A stretch of DNA of 43,802 bases, from the NCBI GenBank assembly GCA_017456495.1, contig JAFTJI010000070.1, positions 1-43,802 on the forward strand. Direction: 5' to 3'. The translations under genes and the position numbers were made by a program. The notes under the pieces were generated by a model that saw only the letters and a program-made list of their open reading frames with translations, was not told the origin of the DNA and made no database searches. This document shows positions 34,391 to 43,754 of this stretch, in pieces (position 1 is the first letter of the stretch; every line of letters starts with the position of its first letter). Source of the stretch: Lentisphaeria bacterium (GTDB lineage Bacteria; Verrucomicrobiota; Lentisphaeria; Victivallales; UBA1829).

Positions 34391-35413
34391 TCAGGGAGTT
34401 TTCAGTTCCTCAAGGATCTTTGTGATCAAATCATCGGCACTCACATTTTCCGCTTCTGCTTCATAGGAAAGCATGATCCTGTGCCGGAGAACATCGTGAG
34501 CGATATCCTTCACATCCTGCGGTGTCACATAGGCGCGACCTTCCATGAATGCAAGTGCTTTGGAGGCAAGGACAAGCGCGATCGTGGCGCGGGGGGATGC
34601 TCCGTACTGGATCAGCGGGATCAACCCGGAAAGTTTGGTGTTCTGCTGCCGTTCGGAGAGTTCTGCATGATGTTTCGGACGGGTTGCAAAGACAATGTCA
34701 AGAATATATTCCAACAGTTTCTGATCCATATAGATCTTATCGACCATTTTTCTTGCGGCAGTGATATCTGCCAGAGAAGCAACCGTCATCGCCTGCGGGA
34801 AAAATTCCGGATGGGCATTATTTTCAGCAATGAGCCGTTCTTCTTCCCGGGTAGGATAATCCACTCTCAACTTGAACAGAAAACGGTCGATCTGAGCTTC
34901 CGGAAGAGGATAGGTCCCCTCCTGCTCAATGGGGTTCTGAGTCGCAAGCACCAGAAACGGTTCCGGCATTTTACAAGTGGTTCCACTGATGGTCGCCTGA
35001 CGTTCCTGCATACATTCCAGAAGTGCGCTCTGAACCTTTGCCGGGGCACGGTTGATTTCATCTGCCAGCACGATATTCGCAAAAACAGGTCCCTGCTTGA
35101 CTGTAAAGGTATGCTCTGCCGGATTGTAAATATTGGTTCCGATCACATCGGCGGGAAGAAGGTCAGGGGTGAACTGGATCCGGGAAAATTTTCCGTCAAG
35201 AGCCTTTGCAAGTGTTTTGACAGCAAGTGTTTTAGCCAGACCGGGCAGTCCTTCCAGAAGAACGTGTCCATCTGCAATCAATGCGGCAAGAAGACGGTCA
35301 ATGAGCTTGTGCTGTCCGGAAACGATTCGGCTCATTTCGGCTTTCAGCGGACGGAGAAATGCGGATGCCGCAGTGATCTCCCCTTGCAATTTCTGTAAAT
35401 CTTCCTGAGTCAT
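34391..35413 (-). CDS. MoxR-family AAA+ ATPase
   Basis: A 340-aa AAA+ ATPase. Walker A is GLPGLAKT (55-62), Walker B LADEINRAPAK with Asp118 and Glu119, sensor 1 VLATQNPIEQEGTYPLPEAQ, then DRFLFK and a GASPRA sensor-2-like motif. MoxR ATPases act as chaperones that help assemble VWA proteins, and here the VWA and DUF58 partners follow in the same operon. GAGGAG is upstream of the ATG. First gene of the operon, 51 bases after the pseudouridine synthase gene, without an obvious terminator between them. Confidence 0.95.
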   Translation of the reverse strand: MTQEDLQKLQGEITAASAFLRPLKAEMSRIVSGQHKLIDRLLAALIADGHVLLEGLPGLAKTLAVKTLAKALDGKFSRIQFTPDLLPADVIGTNIYNPAEHTFTVKQGPVFANIVLADEINRAPAKVQSALLECMQERQATISGTTCKMPEPFLVLATQNPIEQEGTYPLPEAQIDRFLFKLRVDYPTREEERLIAENNAHPEFFPQAMTVASLADITAARKMVDKIYMDQKLLEYILDIVFATRPKHHAELSERQQNTKLSGLIPLIQYGASPRATIALVLASKALAFMEGRAYVTPQDVKDIAHDVLRHRIMLSYEAEAENVSADDLITKILEELKTP

Positions 35414-35464
35414 AGTTCTATTCTCCTCAATAAATTGATTTTTCTCTCATAGACACAGACGGTT

Positions 35465-36406
35465 TTAAAATTGTTCACCGTCCTTGAACAGATCCGGGAA
35501 TTTTTCGCGCCACACAGCCGGAACCGGTGCTTTGAAGTGGATCCCGTCCCAGATCAGCTCTGCCGCATGAAGTGCCTGCCCCGGCAAAATCAGTTTTGCT
35601 CTGTCCTCTTCCGTCAGCGCATCATCAATGAAACGGAGAAAGAAGGTTTCGTCCACTCCGTAAAGTTTATCCCCGGCAAGAGGATAGCCCAGGGAACAGA
35701 GCGTAGCCCGGATCTGATGAAGTCTCCCTGTGGCGGGTTGAGCTTCCACCAGAGAGAATGTACCGTTTGATGCAATGGGCAGAAGCCGGGTATCAGAACT
35801 CTCCGACTCCGGCACTTCTTCTGTTGTGAAACGGCGTTTTTTATGAACAGCGGCATGGGGATCATTGGAAAGATACCCCCGCGCATGGATCGCTTTGTCA
35901 AAATTTCCGTGAACGATGGAACAGTAGCGTTTTCCGATTTTTCCCGCCATCATGTCCTGAGTCATACGGGAGGCTGTTTCGGGATCAAGGGCGGCAAGTA
36001 CAACGCCGGAAGTCTCCCGGTCGAGACGCGTGATGATATGAAGATCATAGCCCAGATCCTCTTTCATGAGATACCAGAGCGTGTGTTTGAAAAAGATCCC
36101 GGATGGATGACATGGCAGGTTTCCGGGTTTGTTCACGGCAATATAACGGGAAGTCCGCTCAATGATTTGATAATCGGTTGCAACAGGCGGTTCTTCCAGA
36201 GGATTTTTCGGCACAAAAGCGATTTTTTCCCCTGCATGAAGCACACGGGAGGCTTTCGTCTTTTGTCCGTTAAGAAGGATCTCCCCTTCCTGAACGGCTT
36301 TTTGCCATTCGGAACGGGAATGGTAGTTGAAGCGTTTTGCAAGAAAAATATCGAGCCGGAGGTCATTTGCCTCCGGCCCGGTAATGATTTCAGAGATCCG
36401 TTCCAT
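35465..36406 (-). CDS. RluA-family pseudouridine synthase
   Basis: A 313-aa enzyme converting uridine to pseudouridine in rRNA or tRNA. An N-terminal S4 RNA-binding domain (about 15-75; RLDIFLAKRF...KASRVLHAGEKI) precedes the catalytic domain. The catalytic Asp is in HIITRLDRETSGVVL (about 123-137), and ATGRLHQIRATL gives the motif III Arg. Which RNA site it modifies (RluC- or RluD-like) is not deducible. Its ATG overlaps the ilvD stop by one base (TGATG), so it is translationally coupled to an unrelated biosynthetic gene. Confidence 0.92.
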   Translation of the reverse strand: MERISEIITGPEANDLRLDIFLAKRFNYHSRSEWQKAVQEGEILLNGQKTKASRVLHAGEKIAFVPKNPLEEPPVATDYQIIERTSRYIAVNKPGNLPCHPSGIFFKHTLWYLMKEDLGYDLHIITRLDRETSGVVLAALDPETASRMTQDMMAGKIGKRYCSIVHGNFDKAIHARGYLSNDPHAAVHKKRRFTTEEVPESESSDTRLLPIASNGTFSLVEAQPATGRLHQIRATLCSLGYPLAGDKLYGVDETFFLRFIDDALTEEDRAKLILPGQALHAAELIWDGIHFKAPVPAVWREKFPDLFKDGEQF

Positions 36407-38094
36407 CAGTTATCGGAAAGGATACCGCCGGAGTCGGCACTGGTTGCCAGCTTTGCATAGCGGCGGAGCCACTTGGAGTTCAGCTGACGGGTTTTGGGAA
36501 CCCAGTTTTCACGGCGTTTTGCAAGAACATCTTCGGGAACTGCAAGGTTGATGCTGCGGTTCGGAATGTCGATTTCGATGATATCGCCCTCTTCCACCAG
36601 ACCGATGAGACCGCCTTCCGCAGCTTCAGGGCTGATGTGACCGATACAGGCACCGTGGGTCGCCCCGGAGAAACGTCCGTCAGTGATCAGTGCCACAGAT
36701 TCGCCGAGCCCCTGACCCATGATGTAACTGGTGGGTGCAAGCATTTCCTGCATACCGGGTCCGCCTTTGGGTCCTTCATAACGGATCACAACAACGTCGC
36801 CGGCTTTGACTTTTCCGCCGAGGATCCCGGCACAGGCATCTTCCTGACTTTCAAAGATCACAGCAGGACCTTTATGGACAAGCATGGACGGTGCAACACC
36901 GGCAGCTTTCACAACGCCGCCGCGTTCTGCAAGGTTTCCGAAGAGAACAGCAAGTCCGCCGGATTTGCTGTAGGGATTTTCCACGGTACGGATGACGGTT
37001 CCATCGGGAGCGGGAGCTTCAGCAGCAGCTTCGCCGATGGTCTTGCCGGAAACGGTGATGGCATCTGCTTTGACCGTACCCATCTTGGAGATTTCCTTGA
37101 GGATCCCCATGATACCGCCTGCAAGACGGACATCTTCCATGTGGTAGTGGCTGGAGGGAGCAACTTTGCAGATGTTCGGAGTCATGCGGCTGATTTCGTC
37201 CATCTTGTGAAGGTCGAGTTTGACACCTGCTTCGTTTGCGACTGCCAGAGTGTGAAGAATGGTATTGGTGCTTCCGCCCATTGCCATATCCATGACGAGA
37301 GCGTTATAGAACGCATCAGCGGTTGCGATCTGTCTCGGAAGAGGACCGTTTGCCTTTGCCATTTCAACGATACGGCGGGCAGATTTCTTCCAGTGTTCGA
37401 TTCTTTCTTCGGAATCAGCAGCAATGGAACCGTTTCCGGGGAGTGCGAACCCGAGGACTTCGCAGAGACAGTTCATACTGTTTGCGGTGAACATACCGGA
37501 GCAGGAGCCGCATCCGGGGCAGGCATCACATTCCAGCTGTTCCAGTTCCTGATCGTTCATCTTGCCGACGGAGTGACGGGCAACACCTTCAAACACGGAG
37601 TTCAGGTCGCTGTCATGACCATCGAATTTCTTACCGGCACGCATGGGTCCGCCGGAAGCGAAGATGGTGGGGATGTTGAGACGCATGGTTGCCATGAGCA
37701 TACCGGGAACGATCTTGTCGCAGTTGGGGATGCAGATCATAGCATCGAAAGGATGAGCGGATGCCATGGATTCCACACAGTCGGCGATGAGTTCGCGGCT
37801 GGGCAGAGAAAATTTCATTCCGGAGTGACCCATTGCGATACCGTCGCAGACCGCGATGGTGTTGAATTCAAAGGGAACGCCGCCTGCTTTGCGGATCTCT
37901 TCACAGATGAGCTTTCCGACTTTGTCCAGGTGACAATGTCCGGGGACGATTGAGGTGTAGGAGTTGCAAACGCCGATAAAAGGCTTGCCGAAGTCTTCCG
38001 TTTTGAGTCCAGTCGCGCGGAAAAGAGAACGGTGCGGCGCACGTTCCAAGCCGTCTTTCATGATACTGCTGCGCATTTTTTTCTGACTTTCCAT
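36406..38094 (-). CDS. ilvD: Dihydroxy-acid dehydratase
   Basis: IlvD (562 aa) dehydrates dihydroxyacids to 2-ketoacids in valine, isoleucine and leucine synthesis. Iron-sulfur cysteines are in [21 protein letters not shown] and [15 protein letters not shown]. The [12 protein letters not shown] block reads [24 protein letters not shown]. The N-terminal [18 protein letters not shown] from residue 7 is the usual family start, so translation may begin at 38076 instead of 38094; neither has a good Shine-Dalgarno. No other ilv or leu genes lie in the window. It is transcribed divergently from ffh across 133 bases. Confidence 0.96.
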   Translation of the reverse strand: MESQKKMRSSIMKDGLERAPHRSLFRATGLKTEDFGKPFIGVCNSYTSIVPGHCHLDKVGKLICEEIRKAGGVPFEFNTIAVCDGIAMGHSGMKFSLPSRELIADCVESMASAHPFDAMICIPNCDKIVPGMLMATMRLNIPTIFASGGPMRAGKKFDGHDSDLNSVFEGVARHSVGKMNDQELEQLECDACPGCGSCSGMFTANSMNCLCEVLGFALPGNGSIAADSEERIEHWKKSARRIVEMAKANGPLPRQIATADAFYNALVMDMAMGGSTNTILHTLAVANEAGVKLDLHKMDEISRMTPNICKVAPSSHYHMEDVRLAGGIMGILKEISKMGTVKADAITVSGKTIGEAAAEAPAPDGTVIRTVENPYSKSGGLAVLFGNLAERGGVVKAAGVAPSMLVHKGPAVIFESQEDACAGILGGKVKAGDVVVIRYEGPKGGPGMQEMLAPTSYIMGQGLGESVALITDGRFSGATHGACIGHISPEAAEGGLIGLVEEGDIIEIDIPNRSINLAVPEDVLAKRRENWVPKTRQLNSKWLRRYAKLATSADSGGILSDN

Positions 38095-38115
38095 GATTTT
38101 TTTTTATTTCAGGGG

Positions 38116-38160
38116 TTGAAATTTCACCGTAAAATGTATATAATATATAGAATTTTACGG
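38116..38160 (+). promoter_or_regulatory. ffh promoter overlapped by a palindrome
   Basis: TTGAAA (38116-38121), 17 bases, TATAAT (38139-38144). CCGTAAAAT (38128-38136) and its exact reverse complement ATTTTACGG (38152-38160) surround the -10 box and likely start point. The palindrome also lies about 35 bases upstream of the ilvD ATG on the other strand, so it could be a shared operator. A second TATAAT at 38180-38185 lacks a -35 partner. Confidence 0.6.
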
Positions 38161-38227
38161 GGCATTCTGTGTACTTGGGTATAATGTAGCACGGAGTTTC
38201 CCATTTTACAATCTCAAGAGGTGAAAA

Positions 38228-39676
38228 ATGTTTAATAATTTGACAGATAAGCTGCATGATGCCTTGCGGAAACTCCGCGGCGTGGCTTCTCTCTCGGAAT
38301 CAAATATCTCGGAGGCGATGAATGATGTCCGCACAGCAATGCTGGATGCAGACGTCAACCGTGAGGTGGTTGATGAGTTTATTTCCGAAGTGCAGAAGAG
38401 TTGTCTCGGCAGTGATGTGATCCGCAGTATCACTCCCGGTCAGATGGCGGTCAAGATCGTCAATGATAAACTCGTGGAACTTATGGGTCCTGCAGAGGCT
38501 CCCCTGAATTTTGAACCGCAGATCCACCCCAACGTGGCAATGCTCGTCGGTCTTCACGGTTCCGGTAAAACCACAACCACCGCAAAACTGGCTCTCCATC
38601 TTTCCAAGCATGGAAGAAAACCCTTGATGACTGCTTGCGACGTCTACCGTCCGGCAGCTATCGACCAGTTGGAGATCCTCGGAGTGGAGACCGGCTTGCC
38701 CGTTCACTCCCAGCGCGGAAATATGGATGTCTGTGCCATTGCTAACGATGCAATCGCCAAAGCACGCGCAGCAGGGAACGATTACGTCCTGCTGGATACT
38801 GCCGGACGTTTGCAGATCGATACTGATATGGTACAGGAACTTGTCCGGTTGAAAGAGACGGTCCGTCCCCAGGAAATCATTCTTGTCGCGGATGCCGCTC
38901 TCGGTCAGCAGGCTGTTTCTGTTGCAAAGCACTTCCACGAAGCTCTCGGGATCACCGGTATTATTCTGACAAAACTGGATGGTGATGCCCGCGGCGGTGC
39001 AGCTCTTTCCATCAAGAAAGTCACCGGATGTCCCATCAAATTCATGGGTGTGGGCGAAAAACTGGATGAACTGGAAGTGTTCCATCCGGATCGTATGGCA
39101 TCCCGTATCCTGGGAATGGGGGATATCGTTTCTCTCGTGGAACGTGCCGCAGAAGAGATGGACAAGGAAGAAGCCCGGAAGCTTCAGGAAAAACTCAAGA
39201 AAAACGACTTCGATTTTGAAGATTTCCTTTCCCAGCTCCGTCAGATGTCCCGTATGGGCGGGATCGAATCCATTCTGAAACTTCTTCCCGGCGGAAACAA
39301 ACTTGCCGGAATGGGTGATCTTGATACATCCAAGTTCAAGCAGATGGAAGCGATCATCTGTTCCATGACAAAGAAAGAGCGCGCGACTCCGGAAATTCTT
39401 GATATGTCCCGCCGGAAACGTATTGCCAAAGGCAGCGGAACCAATGTGGACGAAGTCAGCCAGCTGATCAAACAGTTTGTAAATATGCGCAAGATGATGA
39501 AATCCACCGGTATTTTCGGAAAACTGTTCTCCTCCGGCTCTCTGCCGTCATCGCTTGGTGATCTCGGCGGATTGGCTGGCATGGGCGGTCTCGGCGGCGG
39601 TATGGGCGGGTTCCGTCCCTCCTTCTCACGCGGTTCCAATTTTACACCTCCCAAGAAAAAACGGAAGAAAAAATAA
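38228..39676 (+). CDS. ffh: Signal recognition particle protein Ffh
   Basis: Ffh (482 aa) binds signal sequences on nascent membrane proteins and, with 4.5S RNA and FtsY, delivers them to the translocon. N domain about 1-85; G domain with GLHGSGKTTTTAKLA (about 108-122), DVYRPAAIDQLE, DTAGR and TKLDGDARGGAA; M domain from about 325 with SRMGGIESILKLLPG. The C-terminus is extended by a Gly/Met-rich stretch and a basic tail (PKKKRKKK). Downstream lpxB follows after 9 bases. Confidence 0.97.
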   Translation: MFNNLTDKLHDALRKLRGVASLSESNISEAMNDVRTAMLDADVNREVVDEFISEVQKSCLGSDVIRSITPGQMAVKIVNDKLVELMGPAEAPLNFEPQIHPNVAMLVGLHGSGKTTTTAKLALHLSKHGRKPLMTACDVYRPAAIDQLEILGVETGLPVHSQRGNMDVCAIANDAIAKARAAGNDYVLLDTAGRLQIDTDMVQELVRLKETVRPQEIILVADAALGQQAVSVAKHFHEALGITGIILTKLDGDARGGAALSIKKVTGCPIKFMGVGEKLDELEVFHPDRMASRILGMGDIVSLVERAAEEMDKEEARKLQEKLKKNDFDFEDFLSQLRQMSRMGGIESILKLLPGGNKLAGMGDLDTSKFKQMEAIICSMTKKERATPEILDMSRRKRIAKGSGTNVDEVSQLIKQFVNMRKMMKSTGIFGKLFSSGSLPSSLGDLGGLAGMGGLGGGMGGFRPSFSRGSNFTPPKKKRKKK

Positions 39677-39685
39677 GGTGCAGCT

Positions 39686-40843
39686 ATGGCAGTATCCAAT
39701 GAGATCTGGATCATTTCCGGAGAATCCTCCGGAGATCTTTACGGCGGAAAGATCGCTCAGGAATTGAAACGTCAGGATCCCTCCCTGAAGATCAAAGGGA
39801 TGGGCGGCTTGAACATGCGCCGTGCAGGTGTTGAGATCATGGTGGACTCCACGGAACTCGGCGTGATCGGGATCGTGGAAGTTCTGGAAAACATTTTCAA
39901 ATTCATCAAGATCTTCTTTTTCCTCGTCAAAGAAGCGAAACGTGTCCGTCCCCGTGGGGTGGTCATGGTGGATTATCCCGGGTTCAATCTCCGTTTTGCC
40001 AAAGCTCTCTGGAAACTGGGGATCCCTGTGGTTTGGTATATCAGTCCCCAAGTGTGGGTCTGGCGCAAAGGAAACATCAAAAAATTGGCAAAATACTGTA
40101 AAAAAATGCTGGTTATCTTCCCCTTTGAACCGGAAGTCTATAACGGTTCCGGTCTGGATGTGGAATTTGTCGGACACCCCCTGGTGGAAATTGTTCAGGA
40201 ACGCACGGATCCGGCAATCGAACGGGATCCGGAAACGGTTCTTCTTCTGCCCGGAAGCCGGAAAAAAGAGATCAAATATCTTTTGGAACCGTTCCTGGAA
40301 ACTGTCTCCATCCTGAAAATGCGGCATCCGGAGCTTTCGTTTGTGATCTCAGCCCCCCGCGAAACGATTCTGGGGATGATCCGGGAAGGAATCGCAGATT
40401 TCCGCAAAAAACATCCGGGAAAGATCCTGCCGGAATTGGAGCTGACTTCCGGAAAGACTTCATTCTGGCAGCAGAGATGCACCTGTGGGCTTGCCGCATC
40501 CGGTACGGTCACGGTGGAATGTGCCATTGCAGGTCTGCCGCTGGTAGTGGCTTATAAGCTGAATAAGATCACCTTCATGCTGGCGCGTCTGATCATCGGA
40601 AAACTCTTCCGGGGATTCTTTACCATGGTGAACATCATTCTTTATAAAAATGTGTTCCATGAGTTCCTGCAGCACTTTATTGTGCCGGAAACTCTGGCGG
40701 ATGAAGTGGAGATGCTTCTCCCCGGCGGATCACGTCGTGAGGAAGTCGATCAGGATATGAAAGCCATGACCGATGCCCTGCGCGGCGGTTCCGAAGGCGC
40801 AATGAAGAAAACTGCAAAAGCGATCCTTGAGGCTTGCCGTTGA
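39686..40843 (+). CDS. lpxB: Lipid-A-disaccharide synthase
   Basis: LpxB (385 aa) joins UDP-2,3-diacylglucosamine and lipid X, forming the lipid A disaccharide at the inner membrane. ISGESSGDLYGGKIAQELKRQ (9-29), GMGGLNMRRAGVEIM, ELGVIGIVEVL, YISPQVWVWRKGNIKKLAK, FVGHPLVE, LLPGSRKKEI and ASGTVTVECAIAGLPLVVAYKLN are family blocks. It shows that the organism makes LPS-type lipid A. AAGGTG precedes the ATG. It is 9 bases after ffh, and the kinase gene begins almost at its stop. Confidence 0.95.
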   Translation: MAVSNEIWIISGESSGDLYGGKIAQELKRQDPSLKIKGMGGLNMRRAGVEIMVDSTELGVIGIVEVLENIFKFIKIFFFLVKEAKRVRPRGVVMVDYPGFNLRFAKALWKLGIPVVWYISPQVWVWRKGNIKKLAKYCKKMLVIFPFEPEVYNGSGLDVEFVGHPLVEIVQERTDPAIERDPETVLLLPGSRKKEIKYLLEPFLETVSILKMRHPELSFVISAPRETILGMIREGIADFRKKHPGKILPELELTSGKTSFWQQRCTCGLAASGTVTVECAIAGLPLVVAYKLNKITFMLARLIIGKLFRGFFTMVNIILYKNVFHEFLQHFIVPETLADEVEMLLPGGSRREEVDQDMKAMTDALRGGSEGAMKKTAKAILEACR

Positions 40844-40845
40844 TT

Positions 40846-42537
40846 ATGGATAACGATGTGACCAGACCTCCCAGAGGGAATTTTCATCCATTTGACCTCG
40901 ATGAAGCTGAAACGATTCCGTCCGGGATCACCCCCCGGCATACCGGAAGGTTTTCGATTGGTGATTTGATCATCGAACGTTACAAAGTCCTTTCTGAACT
41001 CGGTCAGGGCGGAATGGGGGTTGTTTACAGATGCTTTGATGAAGTCTCCGGAATTGAGATCGCATTGAAAGCCCTGCCTCCGGAATTGAGTCATAATTCT
41101 CTTGAGATGGAGGATATCAAAGAAAACTTCCAGCTCGTGTCGAAACTGATCCACCAGAATATTGCAATTACCAAAAATCTGGAACGGGATGAACGGTCAG
41201 GGGATTATTATCTCATCATGGAGTGCTGCGAGGAGGAAAATCTGCGGCACCTGATACGACAGAAGAGAGGGCCCATGAAGCTGGATGATGTGATCCCCAT
41301 CATCCGGCAGGTCGCAGATGCCCTGGATTATGCGCACGATGAAAATGTGCTGCACCGCGATATCAAACCCGGGAATATTATGATCAACAGCCGGGGTAAA
41401 ATCAAAGTTCTGGACTTCGGTCTTGCCGCCCAGATCCATACCAGTATGAGCAGGGTCTCCAATGCTTATCACGGAACCTCCGGGACGGGTCCTTACATGG
41501 CTCCGGAACAGTGGCGCGGACGCGCTCAGGGGGCTTCGGCTGACCAATATGCTCTGGCTGTAATGACCTATGAAATGCTCGCCGGACATCTGCCCTTTGA
41601 AAATCCAGATCCGGCTGTCCTGCGGGAAGCCGTGTTGAATGAATCTCCCGAAAAAATACCCGGGCTCCCTGCGCAAACCATGTCTGCAATTATCCGGGCT
41701 ATGAACAAAGAGCCGTCTGCCAGATTTGAGAGATGTATTGATTTTGTAAATGCCCTGCGGGGAAAAACAATTGAACCCGCAATCCCCAAAAAAGCATTTC
41801 AGGCGGAACCCGTAAAAGCATTAAGCAAAAAAGAACGGATTCAATATTTTGATTTGCTTTCTGATTTGGAAGAGGCTTTCAGCGAGCCTCCGGAAGATCC
41901 GGTTTTACAGAAACAATTTAACGCTTTGCAGCAGGATTTTGAACTCATCCGGGATTCAGAACAGAATACTGATGCTCTGCAGAAGCTCCGGCAGATCAAA
42001 ACAACGCTGGGGGGATTGGAATCCACTTTTCAGAACATTCGCGAAGTACAAAGTTTACTTGCTGAGACAGAGCAGCTTGAAGAAGAAATGCTGAAATTTG
42101 GAAAGCCAACTGCGAAAGAGTACCGGGATATCAAACGGAAAGTCGAACTTTCCATGGCAGACCGGGACTACGATGTCGCTGTTTATTATCTGAAAAACTA
42201 TAAAGACTTTATATCTCAACAGCTTGCCGTATTTCCCGAATATGCTGAAGCTGAAGCAAAACGCCGCAAGGCTGAGGCAGATGCAAAGTGGGAAGCCTGG
42301 GAAAAACAGCGGAGGGAAGCTGCATATGCTGAAGCTGAAGAAGCAAAACGCCGCAAGGCTGAGGCAGATGCAAAGTGGGAAGCCTGGGAAAAACAGCGGA
42401 AAGAAGAGCAAAATACTAACGCTGAACAGCCTGCAAACACAGAAAAACAAAATACAGATACAAAAGACACCATTATAGGATGTGTCACCCTCGTAATTAT
42501 TATACTGATCATCGGCGGCTGTATTTCAGGCTGTTGA
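40846..42537 (+). CDS. Tail-anchored Ser/Thr protein kinase with a coiled-coil segment
   Basis: A 563-aa Hanks-type kinase. Gly-rich loop GQGGMGVVY (53-61), ATP-site Lys75, catalytic loop HRDIKPGN (170-177), DFG (190-192) and APE (219-221) are intact, so it should be active. After the kinase domain (about 45-320) comes a helical region with coiled-coil character (about 325-525) that ends in a duplicated Lys/Glu/Ala/Trp-rich unit, then one C-terminal helix (about 542-560, IIGCVTLVIIILIIGGC). The kinase would face the cytoplasm, anchored by its tail. The ATG at 40846 is the best start; its SD (GAGG, 40829-40832) is distant, so TTG at 40840 is possible. No PASTA or other sensor is present. Confidence 0.9.
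   Translation: MDNDVTRPPRGNFHPFDLDEAETIPSGITPRHTGRFSIGDLIIERYKVLSELGQGGMGVVYRCFDEVSGIEIALKALPPELSHNSLEMEDIKENFQLVSKLIHQNIAITKNLERDERSGDYYLIMECCEEENLRHLIRQKRGPMKLDDVIPIIRQVADALDYAHDENVLHRDIKPGNIMINSRGKIKVLDFGLAAQIHTSMSRVSNAYHGTSGTGPYMAPEQWRGRAQGASADQYALAVMTYEMLAGHLPFENPDPAVLREAVLNESPEKIPGLPAQTMSAIIRAMNKEPSARFERCIDFVNALRGKTIEPAIPKKAFQAEPVKALSKKERIQYFDLLSDLEEAFSEPPEDPVLQKQFNALQQDFELIRDSEQNTDALQKLRQIKTTLGGLESTFQNIREVQSLLAETEQLEEEMLKFGKPTAKEYRDIKRKVELSMADRDYDVAVYYLKNYKDFISQQLAVFPEYAEAEAKRRKAEADAKWEAWEKQRREAAYAEAEEAKRRKAEADAKWEAWEKQRKEEQNTNAEQPANTEKQNTDTKDTIIGCVTLVIIILIIGGCISGC
42241..42399 (+). repeat. Tandem in-frame duplication in the kinase gene
   Basis: A 72-base unit (42241-42312) recurs as a 75-base unit (42325-42399). 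The copies are identical apart from one extra GAA codon in the second. Each encodes AKRRKAEADAKWEAWEKQR. The near-identity suggests a recent duplication or an expandable repeat. Confidence 0.85.
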
Positions 42538-42559
42538 TCCGCAAAAAAAGGAACAGAAT

Positions 42560-43651
42560 ATGTCAGACCGTGAAATAGCAAAATTTGATAAGGCTATGGG
42601 GTACAGGAACGAAACGCTTGACGGCATGGATTGGTATTCTGTGGATGCCCCCAATGTGGAACTGAATGGACTTTACTGGCGGAAACCCGGCGAGGCGTTC
42701 CGGCGGATCCCTTTCACCAGCAAGGTGTCCGATGGCGTGGATTTTCTTGCATGGCACACCGCCGGAGTCATGCTCCGGTTCAAAACAGACAGCCAGGAAA
42801 TCAAAGTCAATGTCAAAGTCGGGCATTCCAGCCGGATGGATCACATGGCACACGTCGGGAGCATGGGATTTGATATCTATCTCGGCAGCGGTTCTTCCAA
42901 ATTTTTTGCCGGAAGCACCCGGTTCGATCATAACAAAGATGAATATAATGTCAAGTTTTTTGAGCCTTTTCCCACAAAGAAAATGCGGGAATTTACCATT
43001 CATTTCCCGCTCTATTCCGGGGTGGAATCCTTCCGTCTCGGCGTGAACGAAGGGGCTGTTGTCGAATTGCCGACCCCGTGGAAAGATCCCCGTCCGGTGG
43101 TGGTTTACGGAACCTCCATCCAGCAGGGCGGCTGCGCATCCCGTCCGGGAATGTGCCATACAAACCAGATCAGCCGGATGCTTGACCGTCCATTTATCAA
43201 CCTTGCTTTTTCCGGCAGCGGAAAGGGCGAACCGGAGATGGCTGAGCTGATCGCTCAAATCAAAGATCCCGCTATGATCGTGCTGGATTATGATGCCAAT
43301 GCTCATTGCGACGGTTTGGAGGCAACGCTTCCCACGTTCATTGATATCATCCGGAAAGCTCACCCTGAAGTGCCGATCCTGCTGGTTTCAAGATTGCCGT
43401 TCAAAGAAGAGTGCATTGAAGCTCCGGCATATAAGGAAGACCGTTTCCGTTATACCGCCATCCACATGGCAGAGCTGAAACGCCGCAGGGATATGGGCGA
43501 CAAAAATATCCATTTTCTCGACGGCTCAACTCTTTACGGTCCGGATCCCTCCGAATGTACTGTTGACGGCTGTCATGCGACAGACCTCGGGTTTTACCAG
43601 ATTTCCAAGCGGATGGCTCCGGTCATCGAACGGATCCTGACCCAATTCTGA
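42560..43651 (+). CDS. SGNH-fold carbohydrate esterase with an N-terminal beta domain
   Basis: A 363-aa SGNH hydrolase. About residues 30-170 form a beta-rich N-terminal domain found in some SGNH/CE2-like carbohydrate esterases. The catalytic half starts at VVVYGTSIQQGG with nucleophile Ser186. Block II Gly is in LAFSGSGKG, block III Asn247 in LDYDANAHC, and Asp336/His339 lie in VDGCHATDLGF. No signal peptide. AGGAAC lies ahead of the ATG. It follows the kinase gene by 22 bases and ends the operon at a terminator. Probably an acetyl-sugar deacetylase; the substrate is not known. Confidence 0.87.
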   Translation: MSDREIAKFDKAMGYRNETLDGMDWYSVDAPNVELNGLYWRKPGEAFRRIPFTSKVSDGVDFLAWHTAGVMLRFKTDSQEIKVNVKVGHSSRMDHMAHVGSMGFDIYLGSGSSKFFAGSTRFDHNKDEYNVKFFEPFPTKKMREFTIHFPLYSGVESFRLGVNEGAVVELPTPWKDPRPVVVYGTSIQQGGCASRPGMCHTNQISRMLDRPFINLAFSGSGKGEPEMAELIAQIKDPAMIVLDYDANAHCDGLEATLPTFIDIIRKAHPEVPILLVSRLPFKEECIEAPAYKEDRFRYTAIHMAELKRRRDMGDKNIHFLDGSTLYGPDPSECTVDGCHATDLGFYQISKRMAPVIERILTQF

Positions 43652-43661
43652 GCCGACTTAC

Positions 43662-43710
43662 AGGGGCTGTTGCAAAACCAGAAATTTTACAATAGCCCTT
43701 ATTTTATTGT
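43662..43710 (+). terminator. Rho-independent terminator after the SGNH esterase gene
   Basis: AGGGGCTGTTG (43662-43672) pairs with CAATAGCCCTT (43690-43700), with two G:T pairs. It is followed by the T-rich stretch TATTTTATTGTTT. It closes the ffh-lpxB-kinase-esterase transcript. Confidence 0.75.
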
Positions 43711-43727
43711 TTGAGCATTGAAATCAT

Positions 43728-43754
43728 TTGCAGACATCCATGTCTGTATATAAT
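43728..43754 (+). promoter_or_regulatory. Candidate promoter with a palindrome at the window's end
   Basis: CAGACAT and ATGTCTG form a 16-base palindrome (43731-43746) directly before TATAAT (43749-43754). A partial -35 (TTGCAG, 43728-43733) is 15 bases upstream, so the spacing is short. The downstream gene is outside the window. Confidence 0.4.

Noticed and set aside
36637-37953. 438-codon plus-strand frame
   Set aside because: Opposite ilvD, Gly/Asp/His-rich as expected from a mirrored frame.
42241-42399. Possible CRISPR or short tandem repeat array
   Set aside because: Only two copies, in frame within the kinase gene and with coding sense; no spacers.
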